This document shows, in pieces, positions 26,907 through 34,959 of a DNA stretch of 64,000 nt. Within the stretch, counting starts at the first letter, position 1; each line of letters begins with the position of its first letter. Source of the stretch: Erysipelotrichaceae bacterium (GTDB taxonomy: Bacteria; Bacillota_I; Bacilli_A; Erysipelotrichales; Erysipelotrichaceae); NCBI GenBank assembly GCA_015058845.1, contig SVBO01000001.1, forward strand, positions 67,934 to 131,933, given 5' to 3'. A program made the translations under genes and the position numbers. The notes below the pieces were generated by a model. It worked only from the letters and a program-made list of their open reading frames with translations. It did no database searches and had not been told where the DNA came from.

Positions 26907-27752
26907 TTACGCTTGATGATATATTCTATACACTTCATTCTTAGAGATATTCAGATCCTTAGCAGCACACTTAATAGCCGCAGAAGCACTCATACCATTA
27001 CTAATATATTCATCTACTTTAGCAGAGATCATACTCATAGTCACGACTTGAGGTTTCTCACTCTTACCCTCAACGACCACTACCATCTCACCCTTAGGCG
27101 TATCTACGATCTCTAACACTTCACTGATCTTACCACGAATAAACTCCTCGTGTAGCTTAGTCAATTCTCTTGCTAGACAAATATTACGATCTCCTAATAC
27201 TTCTAACATACTAGTCAATGTCTTAGCAATACGATGAGGGGCTTCATAGAATACGATCGTATATGGAATAGGTTCTAAGGTAGTAAGCTGTTCCTTACGT
27301 TTAGATTCCTTAGCATCTAAGAATCCATAGAACATATATGGTTGAGGAGTAATACCACTGGCTACTAAAGCGGCCAAACAAGCATTCGCCCCAGAAATAG
27401 GTACTACAGGATATCCAGCATCACTCACAGACTTCACTAAATAAGCCCCTGGATCAGAGATACATGGATATCCAGCATCACTTACAAGGGCTACTGACTT
27501 ACCTTGCTCTAATAACTCTACGATCCCATGACTACTTTGTTGCTCATTGAACTCATGATGCGCGATCAATTTAGTCTTAATATCAAAGTGTGATAACAAT
27601 CTAACAGTATTACGTGTATCCTCAGCAGCGATCACATCAACACTCTTCAAGATCTCGATAGCTCTAGGAGTCAACTCCTCTAAGTTACCAATAGGAGTAG
27701 CTACTAAGTACAAAACAGCACTGGTTCCTTCAAAACTCTTCTGTCTTTGCAT
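26907..27752 (-). CDS. rsmI: 16S rRNA (cytidine-2'-O)-methyltransferase RsmI
   Basis: RsmI methylates the 2'-OH of C1402 in 16S rRNA. The tetrapyrrole-methylase-type fold is shown by LYLVATPIGNLEELTPRAIE near residue 15, AAEDTRNT, LVSDAGYPCISDPG and FYEAPHRI. At 281 residues the length is normal. It is the last gene of the tmk-holB-ricT-rsmI operon, 2 bases after ricT. Confidence 0.95.
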   Translation of the reverse strand: MQRQKSFEGTSAVLYLVATPIGNLEELTPRAIEILKSVDVIAAEDTRNTVRLLSHFDIKTKLIAHHEFNEQQSSHGIVELLEQGKSVALVSDAGYPCISDPGAYLVKSVSDAGYPVVPISGANACLAALVASGITPQPYMFYGFLDAKESKRKEQLTTLEPIPYTIVFYEAPHRIAKTLTSMLEVLGDRNICLARELTKLHEEFIRGKISEVLEIVDTPKGEMVVVVEGKSEKPQVVTMSMISAKVDEYISNGMSASAAIKCAAKDLNISKNEVYRIYHQA

Positions 27753-27754
27753 AA

Positions 27755-28654
27755 TTATTGCTCCTTCTTAGGTTTATTCTGATTATTCTGGATCAATCTT
27801 CCCTTTCCAAATAATTCATCAAAAGGTAAGAATTGAATATTATCACGATTCTCGATCTTAGCAGTACGTGTGATAACATTCATATTCGTAATACGATAGA
27901 TACTACCCTCATACTCGATCTGAGCATTCAACTTAGGAAGTCCCTCACGTAATGACTTATATGCAGCATCCTCATACTTCAAACAACACATCAACTTACC
28001 ACATTGACCAGATAACTTCTGAATATTCAATGCTAACATCTGATTCTTAGCCATATTGATAGACACAACATCAAAATCATTCAAGAAACTAGAACAACAA
28101 GTCTCTCTACCACAAGTACCAAGACCCCCTACCATCTTAGCCTTATCACGAGGACCGATCTGACGTAACTCGATACGACACTTAAACGTAGAAGTCAATA
28201 CCTTCAATAACTCACGGAAATCTACACGTTCATCTGCTACATAAATAAAGATGACTTTACTTCTATCCAAAGTATACTCAGCCTCGATCAAATGCATATC
28301 TAGACCAAGCTCTGCTACAGCCTCTTCACATTTCTTTAAAGCATCTTTTGCTAATTCCTTATTGTTAATATATTCCTCTTCATCATGTTTAGTAGCCTTA
28401 CGAATAATAGGCTTCAAAGGAAGTATAGTCTTGAAATCCTCTGCCTTCTTACCACAACCTACTACCTCTCCTAACTCTAATCCACGAACAGTTTCTACTA
28501 CTACCTTATCGCCAGACTCAAAGTTATCAAAGAAGCTACCAAAAGAATAGGACTTCTTAGTACCCTCAAACTTAATAAAAACAATAAAAGGATAAGAGAT
28601 CGTTTCCTCTACCTTCTCCTCATTCTTCTCTACTACTTGTTCTTTTTCTTCCAT
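27755..28654 (-). CDS. ricT: PSP1-domain protein RicT (YaaT)
   Basis: RicT is a subunit of the RicA-RicF-RicT iron-sulfur complex that in Bacillus promotes RNase Y-dependent mRNA processing and development, including sporulation. The PSP1 core is visible, with the cysteine clusters CGRETCCSS and GQCGKLMCC near residues 185-225. The gene sits between holB and rsmI, as in Bacillus (holB-yaaT), though yabA is absent here. The N-terminal 18 residues are highly acidic and of low complexity. Confidence 0.9.
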   Translation of the reverse strand: MEEKEQVVEKNEEKVEETISYPFIVFIKFEGTKKSYSFGSFFDNFESGDKVVVETVRGLELGEVVGCGKKAEDFKTILPLKPIIRKATKHDEEEYINNKELAKDALKKCEEAVAELGLDMHLIEAEYTLDRSKVIFIYVADERVDFRELLKVLTSTFKCRIELRQIGPRDKAKMVGGLGTCGRETCCSSFLNDFDVVSINMAKNQMLALNIQKLSGQCGKLMCCLKYEDAAYKSLREGLPKLNAQIEYEGSIYRITNMNVITRTAKIENRDNIQFLPFDELFGKGRLIQNNQNKPKKEQ

Positions 28655-28657
28655 ATC

Positions 28658-29638
28658 TTACACCCCTTTCTTTAAGCGGTACATAACCTTATCCAATAAC
28701 AAAGCTACATTAGGACTACGTAATAACTCATCCTTAGCCTCTAATAACACACGCATCGTGAATTGCTGATCCTGACTCTTACCATCTTCTACCAAAGAAT
28801 TCCATAAGTCATCCCCCGTAAACGTAGAAACGATACATTCCTTACAATACACGATCCACATATCTAACAACAACACATATTCACTCTTACCGATCTCTCT
28901 AGAATTACGATGTCTTTGAATAAATGCCTGTAGATCCACCGTTGCTAATTCCTTAGAGCGAGCATATTCTTGCAAGAATTCCAATAAGAAAGTCTTGATC
29001 ACTATATACTCTTCTCTACCTGTCATATCATGGATCTCTTTAGGAGAAGATACGATACGACTTAGGATCTGTGCGTCTTCTTCATTTACTCCAAGAGCTA
29101 TTGCTTGATCCGCACACTCTTTCGTACCAATGGGTCTAAACTTAATATTCTGTACTCTAGAGATGATCGTATCTAACAAGGATTCGATCCTATAGGTGAT
29201 CAATATCGCATATACATTACTATTTGGTTCTTCTAGAAACTTCAGCAATGAATTCAAGGCTTCTGGTGTTGCATTCTCACAACCATTAATGATATACACT
29301 TGCTTTCCATACGTCTCAAGAGCAGTCTTAGAGAAAGTCTCTCTTACCTTCAAGATCATCTCTTTCTTGATACTCTTTTCAGTACCATCTAGTACGATCA
29401 AGTCTGCAAAATTACCCTCTTGTATTCTCACACAACTACTACATACCCCACAACCAAGACCATCCTCTAAAGAATGTTCACAGATCAAACTTTGGGCTAG
29501 TAGAATAGCACTCTCTAACATTGGATTACCTTCTTCTCCGATAAATAGATATCCTTGGGATACAGTATTCCCTTTAAAAGCATTGGATAAGATCTGATAT
29601 ACGATCGGTTGCGTATTCTTTAATTCAATATTCGTCAT
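28658..29638 (-). CDS. holB: DNA polymerase III subunit delta' (HolB)
   Basis: Delta' is a structural arm of the clamp loader at the replication fork. The zinc module with CEHSLEDGLGCGVCSSC is present, and LLKFLEEPNSNVY is the characteristic clamp-loader segment. The usual P-loop GxxGxGK[ST] is replaced by FIGEEGNPMLES, so ATP binding is unlikely, in line with the non-catalytic role of delta'. The ATG at 29638 forms an ATGA overlap with the tmk stop; an in-frame ATG four codons upstream lies inside tmk. Confidence 0.9.
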   Translation of the reverse strand: MTNIELKNTQPIVYQILSNAFKGNTVSQGYLFIGEEGNPMLESAILLAQSLICEHSLEDGLGCGVCSSCVRIQEGNFADLIVLDGTEKSIKKEMILKVRETFSKTALETYGKQVYIINGCENATPEALNSLLKFLEEPNSNVYAILITYRIESLLDTIISRVQNIKFRPIGTKECADQAIALGVNEEDAQILSRIVSSPKEIHDMTGREEYIVIKTFLLEFLQEYARSKELATVDLQAFIQRHRNSREIGKSEYVLLLDMWIVYCKECIVSTFTGDDLWNSLVEDGKSQDQQFTMRVLLEAKDELLRSPNVALLLDKVMYRLKKGV

Positions 29639-30261
29639 TTCTCTAACCATTCCAATACTGTTTGAAGAGCAATATCCTTTACAGTTTGCTCACTTTGTGT
29701 AGCATCGATCACATGCATACGATCCCGATATCTACGTAATACTTCTTGATATCCAGCATACACACGTTGATGGAATGCTGTTGTTTCCTGATCTAAACGA
29801 TCTTTATTACTTCTACTTTCGATCCTCTTTAGACCTACTTCAGGAGACACATCTAGGAATACTGTCATATCTGGTAATTTACCCTCGATCGCAAATTGAT
29901 TCAGTTCATAGATCGCATCGATCCCGATCTCTCTACCAAATCCTTGATAAGCCAAAGAACTCTCTACAAAACGATCACAGATAAAGATATCTCCTCGTTC
30001 AATAGCAGGTTTGATCTTCTCCACATAATGTTGACGACGACTAGCTGCATATAACAATGCCTCTGTACGTACATCCATCGCTGTATTCTTAGGATCTAAG
30101 ATAATATTACGGATCTCTTCTGCGATCTCACTTCCTCCAGGTTCACGAGAATAGATCACTGGATATCCTCTCTTAGTTAACTCCTCACATACATATTTAC
30201 TGATCGTAGTCTTTCCACTACCATCTGGTCCCTCAAATGTTATAAATATACCCTTCTTCAT
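29635..30261 (-). CDS. tmk: Thymidylate kinase
   Basis: Tmk phosphorylates dTMP to dTDP. The P-loop FEGPDGSGKTT is near residue 10, DRFVESSLAYQG near 95, and a lid region ESRSNKDRLDQE near 150. The start at 30261 (MKKGIFITFEG) matches homologues and follows a weak AGGGGTG. It heads the operon with holB, ricT and rsmI. Confidence 0.96.
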   Translation of the reverse strand: MKKGIFITFEGPDGSGKTTISKYVCEELTKRGYPVIYSREPGGSEIAEEIRNIILDPKNTAMDVRTEALLYAASRRQHYVEKIKPAIERGDIFICDRFVESSLAYQGFGREIGIDAIYELNQFAIEGKLPDMTVFLDVSPEVGLKRIESRSNKDRLDQETTAFHQRVYAGYQEVLRRYRDRMHVIDATQSEQTVKDIALQTVLEWLEK

Positions 30262-30380
30262 ACACAACACCCCTATAATATATTATTATACCATATATCT
30301 AGTAAGACAAGTATACCAAAAATAGTAAGTTCTACGATCCACACTATCCATTTTTACTTACATCAAAAGTTTTAAAGTGA

Positions 30381-30445
30381 TATAATATATACAATAGCAA
30401 CGTGTTGCATCTTGCGTAAGTCCAGTTGATGGTCTTACGCATTTT
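30381..30445 (+). promoter_or_regulatory. Promoter and attenuator-like leader of the CarD-like gene
   Basis: A perfect TATAAT lies at 30381-30386. Just beyond the expected start site is an inverted repeat GCAAC-GT-GTTGC (30397-30408), a possible operator. Next comes a hairpin TGCGTAAG/CTTACGCA (30413-30441) followed by TTTTATTT, which is shaped like an intrinsic terminator. All of this precedes the AAAGGAGG of the gene. Control by attenuation is inferred; the trigger is unknown. Confidence 0.55.
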
Positions 30446-30465
30446 ATTTAAAAGGAGGTATATTC

Positions 30466-30948
30466 ATGAAATTCGAGATTGGAAAAGTCATTATGCATAG
30501 GAACCTAGGTCTTTGTACAGTGATCGCACTAACTGAACGTGACGGTATTCCCTATTATAAATTACAAACATACTACGAACCCCATAGTTTACTATTAGTA
30601 CCAAAGAAGGGAGATCACTCCACTTGTCGTGAGGTCATGAGTAGAAAAGAATGTGAAGAATTGTTTGAATATATGAAGACGATGGAGGCTAATATCAATC
30701 TGCATAATAAGCAAAAGAAAGAGTCATATACTAGAATGTTACATAGTAATGACCCTAAGCAATTAGCACAATTATCTCGTTCTTTATATTTATACAAGGA
30801 AGAAAAACGCAATAAGAAGCAGATCTTGAGTTTAGAAGATACACATATATTCCAAGCTGCTGCTACTTATCTACATAATGAGATCAGCTTTGTATATGGG
30901 ATCGAGGTAGAGCAAGTGATCCCGTTTATTGCCGAAAAGATATCGTAG
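30466..30948 (+). CDS. CarD-like transcriptional regulator (CdnL/TRCF-RID domain)
   Basis: The N-terminal 60 residues (KFEIGKVIMHRNLGLCTVIA, then YYEPHSLLLVPKKGD) match the RNA polymerase-interacting domain shared by CarD, CdnL and Mfd. The C-terminal 100 residues are helical, with SLYLYKEEKRNKKQILSLED close to the usual CarD pattern. Such proteins bind the RNA polymerase beta subunit and stabilise open complexes. AAAGGAGG lies about 8 bases before the ATG. The leader holds a terminator-like hairpin, so the gene may be controlled after initiation. Confidence 0.88.
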   Translation: MKFEIGKVIMHRNLGLCTVIALTERDGIPYYKLQTYYEPHSLLLVPKKGDHSTCREVMSRKECEELFEYMKTMEANINLHNKQKKESYTRMLHSNDPKQLAQLSRSLYLYKEEKRNKKQILSLEDTHIFQAAATYLHNEISFVYGIEVEQVIPFIAEKIS

Positions 30949-30956
30949 ATAGTAAA

Positions 30957-30992
30957 GGAGATGTCAGTATACACTAACATCTCCTATTTTCT
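30957..30992. terminator. Terminator between the CarD-like gene and degV
   Basis: Stem GGAGATGT/ACATCTCC, extended by AGT/ACT, followed by TATTTTC; it can serve both convergent genes. Confidence 0.8.
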
Positions 30993-31822
30993 TATTCTAC
31001 TTCGAAGCCAACCATTAGCCCACCTTCTTCAGCATAGAATGAGCATAACCCCCCTAGAGGGATCTCTTCGATATGACATTCAGGATGATCAGCCTTGATA
31101 TGAGAAGATAATAACTCTACTGCAGGTTTATTGAAACAATGTCCGATCAATACCTTAGAACCAGTAAACTTTCTAGCCTTCATCTCTTCATACAAAGCAT
31201 TCATAGCCTTCTTCTCACCACGTACCTTGTGTAATTGTTCTAATCTACCATCTAGAGCAATACCAACGATACGGATCCCTAGTGCATTTACCGCCATAGC
31301 GATCACAGGATTAACACGACCATTCTTAGCTAAGTTATCTACAGATTGTAATGAGAATAATAATTGCGCATGTGGGAAGTATTCATCTATTTCTGTACAG
31401 ATAGTATCATAATCCTTACCCTCATTGATCAACTCAACGATCTTGTCTACTAACATCTTTAATTGAGGTCCAGCAGATAAGCTATCGATCACTTTCACCT
31501 TAGCCCCTGGATGTGCTTCTTCATATTCTTTCTTGGCCATACATGCAGCATCGTAAGAACCTGATAGACGACTAGTAATAGTAATAGCAAATACACCATC
31601 AGCATCACCAAAAGCCTCTACCCATTCAGCACAGTTAGGACAAGAACTGCCTGTCTTTCCTTTATATACCTTTAGTTCATCTACCATTTGACGTACATTC
31701 AATTCCTTAGTATCTACATATTCTTTATTAGAAATGATCTTTAAAGGCACAGAAGAATAATAATTGCAGTCTTCTACATCAAAGATACAAGAAGAAGAAT
31801 CTGCTACGATCTTGAATTTCAT
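30992..31822 (-). CDS. DegV family fatty-acid-binding protein
   Basis: The fold signature begins KIVADSSSC near residue 4. TGSSCPN, ITSRLSGSYDAA and VIDSLSAGPQ follow; these build the fatty-acid pocket of the DegV/FakB family. Some members (FakB) deliver fatty acids to FakA kinase for phospholipid synthesis, but no fakA is present here. AAGGAG lies 7 bases before the ATG at 31822; the longer frame starts inside the upstream region. Confidence 0.9.
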   Translation of the reverse strand: MKFKIVADSSSCIFDVEDCNYYSSVPLKIISNKEYVDTKELNVRQMVDELKVYKGKTGSSCPNCAEWVEAFGDADGVFAITITSRLSGSYDAACMAKKEYEEAHPGAKVKVIDSLSAGPQLKMLVDKIVELINEGKDYDTICTEIDEYFPHAQLLFSLQSVDNLAKNGRVNPVIAMAVNALGIRIVGIALDGRLEQLHKVRGEKKAMNALYEEMKARKFTGSKVLIGHCFNKPAVELLSSHIKADHPECHIEEIPLGGLCSFYAEEGGLMVGFEVE

Positions 31823-31930
31823 AATATATCTCCTTTTCACTTATCAGTTACTATTATAAATGGTATGCGAAATTGTGTCAAAGGTTTTTCAATAACGGAT
31901 TGTAGATTATTTGTAACGATGTATATAGGA

Positions 31931-31958
31931 AAAAGAAAAGCACCTATGATAGGTGCCT
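31931..31958 (-). terminator. Terminator of gpmI
   Basis: On the minus strand, GGCACCTATCATAGGTGC is followed by TTTTCTTTTT. Confidence 0.9.
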
Positions 31959-33531
31959 ATTTCACTAACATACTCTTTTCCCAGATCTCTAATGGTTCTA
32001 CTTCTAATAACTCAGCAACTGTACTAGCCACATTTGCTAGACCATATTCCCCATTCGTATCTAACTGAATACTCTTATCTACAATAATAAATGGTACTTT
32101 ATTCAATGTATGAGCAGTCTTAGGTTTGATCGGAGCATCTTCTTTCTTTCTCTTCTCAAACATCTCATCTGCATTTCCATGGTCAGCTGTTACGATCACC
32201 AAGGCTCCTACCTTATTCGCAGCATCGATAATACGTTTCAAATTCAGATCCACACTCTCTACGCCGATAATAGTAGCTAAGAAGTTACCAGTATGCCCTA
32301 CCATATCTCCATTAGGATAATTCACACGTAGGAAATCATACTTCTTACTTAGAATAGCTTCTACTAATAGATCCGTGATCTCTGTAGACTTCATCCAAGG
32401 CTTTTGCTCAAATGGCACTACCTCACTCTTTACCTCTACCCAAGTTTCCATATTCTCATCGAACTTCTCTGAACGATTTCCATTCCAGAAGTATGTGACA
32501 TGACCAAACTTTTGAGTTTCACTGATGGCATATTGACTGATCCCTTTACTAATAAAGTATTCGCTCATAGTATGCTTGATCTTTGGTGGTGTTACTAGGA
32601 ATAAACTTGGGATCTTTAGGTCTCCATCATATTGTAACATACCTGCATACATCACCTTTGGATGACGTACACGATCAAACTTAGTAAAGTTTTCTTCCTC
32701 AAAGGCTCTAGAGATCTCTAAGGCTCTATCTCCTCTAAAGTTAAATAGTATTACACTATCTCCATCTTGAATAGTACCCACTGGCTCTCCATTCTCCACG
32801 ATCACGAAGCCTGGCATATCTTGGTCTGAGCAATGTAGTTCTTCACGATATGTTTCTACTGCTTCCTTAGCACTAGTGAAACCTCTACCTTCTCCTAGTA
32901 CATGGATCTTCCAGCCTAACTCTACCATCTTCCAATTTGCTTCATATCGATCCATCGTGATCACCATACGACCCCCACCACTAGCGATCTTACAGTCAAA
33001 GTTCTCATCTCTAAGACTCTCTAACACAGACTCGATCTGCTCTACATAGATCAGACCACTTGTCTCTGGTACATCACGACCATCTAGTAAGATATGAAGT
33101 CGAACACGTTTGATTCCTTCTCTCTTCGCTTGTTTTACTAGATCGATTAAATGATCGATATGAGAGTGTACGTTCCCATCACTTAACAATCCTAAGAAAT
33201 GCATAGTACTCTCTCTACTATGATCCACTAACTTCTTCCATGTCTCACTATTATAAATGTCCTTAGACTCAATAGACTCATTCACTAACTTAGCCCCTTG
33301 GCTATAGATCTGCCCACAACCAAGTGCATTATGACCTACTTCACTATTTCCCATATCTCCATCACTAGGTAGACCAACAGCACTACCATGTGCCTTGATC
33401 ACTATATTAGGATACTCATTCATCAACATATCTAAAGTAGGCGTATACGCCTTCTTCACTGCATTACCATATTCACTAGGATTAATACCGATCCCATCCA
33501 TGACTACTAATACTACGGGTCTTTCTACCAT
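31957..33531 (-). CDS. gpmI: 2,3-bisphosphoglycerate-independent phosphoglycerate mutase
   Basis: GpmI interconverts 3- and 2-phosphoglycerate in glycolysis with two Mn2+ ions. The metal site begins VVMDGIG, the phosphoserine is in GNSEVGH near residue 62, and VTADHGNADEM near 445 supplies further ligands. At 524 residues it is of normal length for the BPG-independent class. It is a single gene with its own terminator, transcribed away from the gntR operon. Confidence 0.97.
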   Translation of the reverse strand: MVERPVVLVVMDGIGINPSEYGNAVKKAYTPTLDMLMNEYPNIVIKAHGSAVGLPSDGDMGNSEVGHNALGCGQIYSQGAKLVNESIESKDIYNSETWKKLVDHSRESTMHFLGLLSDGNVHSHIDHLIDLVKQAKREGIKRVRLHILLDGRDVPETSGLIYVEQIESVLESLRDENFDCKIASGGGRMVITMDRYEANWKMVELGWKIHVLGEGRGFTSAKEAVETYREELHCSDQDMPGFVIVENGEPVGTIQDGDSVILFNFRGDRALEISRAFEEENFTKFDRVRHPKVMYAGMLQYDGDLKIPSLFLVTPPKIKHTMSEYFISKGISQYAISETQKFGHVTYFWNGNRSEKFDENMETWVEVKSEVVPFEQKPWMKSTEITDLLVEAILSKKYDFLRVNYPNGDMVGHTGNFLATIIGVESVDLNLKRIIDAANKVGALVIVTADHGNADEMFEKRKKEDAPIKPKTAHTLNKVPFIIVDKSIQLDTNGEYGLANVASTVAELLEVEPLEIWEKSMLVK

Positions 33532-33615
33532 ATATTTGCCCTCCTAAACACACCTTAAATATAGCATAAATCCCCCTGAAATGCACTTGAAATGATAGAA
33601 ATAACATATTCTAAT

Positions 33616-33686
33616 AACTGTATTAAAGAAATAGTACAGTTCCTATTGACATGATTACACAACTGTATTACTATAATAGTACAGAT
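33616..33686 (+). promoter_or_regulatory. Twin GntR/YtrA-type operators and promoter
   Basis: Two inverted-repeat sites share the arms AACTGTATTA and ATAGTACAG, with 5-base centres, at 33616-33641 and 33661-33686; they begin exactly 45 bases apart. TTGACA (33646-33651) lies between them, and the -10 (TACTAT 33669-33674 at 17 bases, or TATAAT 33672-33677) is inside the second site. This matches autoregulation by a YtrA-type GntR repressor of its own ABC operon. Confidence 0.85.
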
Positions 33687-33703
33687 AGGAAGGAGTGGAT
33701 ACC

Positions 33704-34063
33704 TTGTTCCATATTGATATCAACTCTACAGTTCCTCTATATGAGCAACTGAAACAACAGATCATTGAACTACAATTACTGGATCTTCTAAAGACAGACG
33801 ATGCTTTACCATCAGTAAGAACATTGGCTAGAGAACTAGGGATCAATCCGAATACTGTATCGAAAGCATACAGTGAATTAGAACAACAAAGTGTGATCTA
33901 TTCGATCGCTGGGAAAGGTTGCTATGTGCAAGAGAGAAAAGAGATCTTGCATAGTTTCAAGGAAGAGAAACTAAAACTATTTCAAGACACATATAATCAA
34001 CTGATCAAGTATGGCTATAGTGAACAAGAACTGATCGATTTTTTGAAAGGAGGTACACTATGA
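33704..34063 (+). CDS. GntR family (YtrA-like) transcriptional regulator
   Basis: This 119-residue repressor has a winged-helix domain with PLYEQLKQQI, DALPSVRTLARELGINPNTV and a short C-terminal helical tail. That is the compact YtrA subfamily, not the large effector-domain types. The start is a TTG at 33704, 8 bases after AGGAAGGAG; a GTG at 33695 falls within the ribosome site. Its stop overlaps the ABC ATPase start as ATGA. Twin operators upstream point to autoregulation. Confidence 0.9.
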   Translation: MFHIDINSTVPLYEQLKQQIIELQLLDLLKTDDALPSVRTLARELGINPNTVSKAYSELEQQSVIYSIAGKGCYVQERKEILHSFKEEKLKLFQDTYNQLIKYGYSEQELIDFLKGGTL

Positions 34064-34959
34064 TCCAATTACGTACAGTGACTAAAGCCTTTCAATCTAG
34101 AAAGGTATTAGATGAATTATCTTTAACGATTCCTAAGGGATCAGTATTTGGTCTAGTAGGTCCTAACGGAAGTGGAAAGTCTACTCTACTTAGATTATTA
34201 TGTGGAGTCTATCGTTTAGACGGTGGCTTCATCACATATGATGATCAACCAGTCTATGACAATGTAGATATGAAGGGAAAGATCTTCTTTGTGGCTGATG
34301 ATCCTTATTTCCTTATTAATTCAACGATGGCAGAGATGAAGAAATTCTATCAATTATTCTATCCAAACTTTGATGAAGGATTCTATAAAGAACTGATCAA
34401 GCAATTCACAGTGAGTGAGAACATGAAGATCTCTAGTATGTCTAAGGGAATGAAGAGACAAGTGATCTTGATCTTAGCTCTTGCTATCCGACCAGAATAT
34501 TTATTCTTAGATGAAGCATTCGATGGTCTAGATCCAATGATGAGACTAACTTTGAAACGTATCATCTCGGAAGAGATCGAAGCGCGTAATATGACAGTGA
34601 TCATTTCTTCGCATAACTTACGTGAATTAGAAGATATCTGTGATTATATGGGTATCTTGAATAATGGTAAGATCTTATCTAGTGGTTCTATTAGTGAAAT
34701 GAAGAGTAGCTTGATGAAGTTACAAGTAGGTATCAAGTCTACTGTAGATACATCTGTATTAGATACACTGAATGTGATCTCTAAAACTAGAACAGGTTCT
34801 GTAACTACTCTAGTCGTTCGTAATACTAAGGAAGAAGCAGATGCTGTGATCTTACCTATGAATCCTATTCTATATGAAGAGATCCCATTAAAACTAGAAG
34901 AAATATTTGTATATGAAATGGAGGCAAATGGATATGGTACGTACAATGATCGAAGCTAA
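34060..34959 (+). CDS. ABC transporter ATP-binding protein
   Basis: Walker A is GPNGSGKST (about residue 36), the signature region is SSMSKGMKRQV (an altered LSGGQ, common in this drug-type group), Walker B is YLFLDEAFDGLDP and the switch histidine is in ISSHNLRELED. The C-terminal 80 residues are a regulatory extension. The protein pairs with the large permease that follows. YtrA-controlled transporters of this kind respond to cell-wall antibiotics or peptides in Bacillus; the substrate here is not known. Confidence 0.92.
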   Translation: MIQLRTVTKAFQSRKVLDELSLTIPKGSVFGLVGPNGSGKSTLLRLLCGVYRLDGGFITYDDQPVYDNVDMKGKIFFVADDPYFLINSTMAEMKKFYQLFYPNFDEGFYKELIKQFTVSENMKISSMSKGMKRQVILILALAIRPEYLFLDEAFDGLDPMMRLTLKRIISEEIEARNMTVIISSHNLRELEDICDYMGILNNGKILSSGSISEMKSSLMKLQVGIKSTVDTSVLDTLNVISKTRTGSVTTLVVRNTKEEADAVILPMNPILYEEIPLKLEEIFVYEMEANGYGTYNDRS

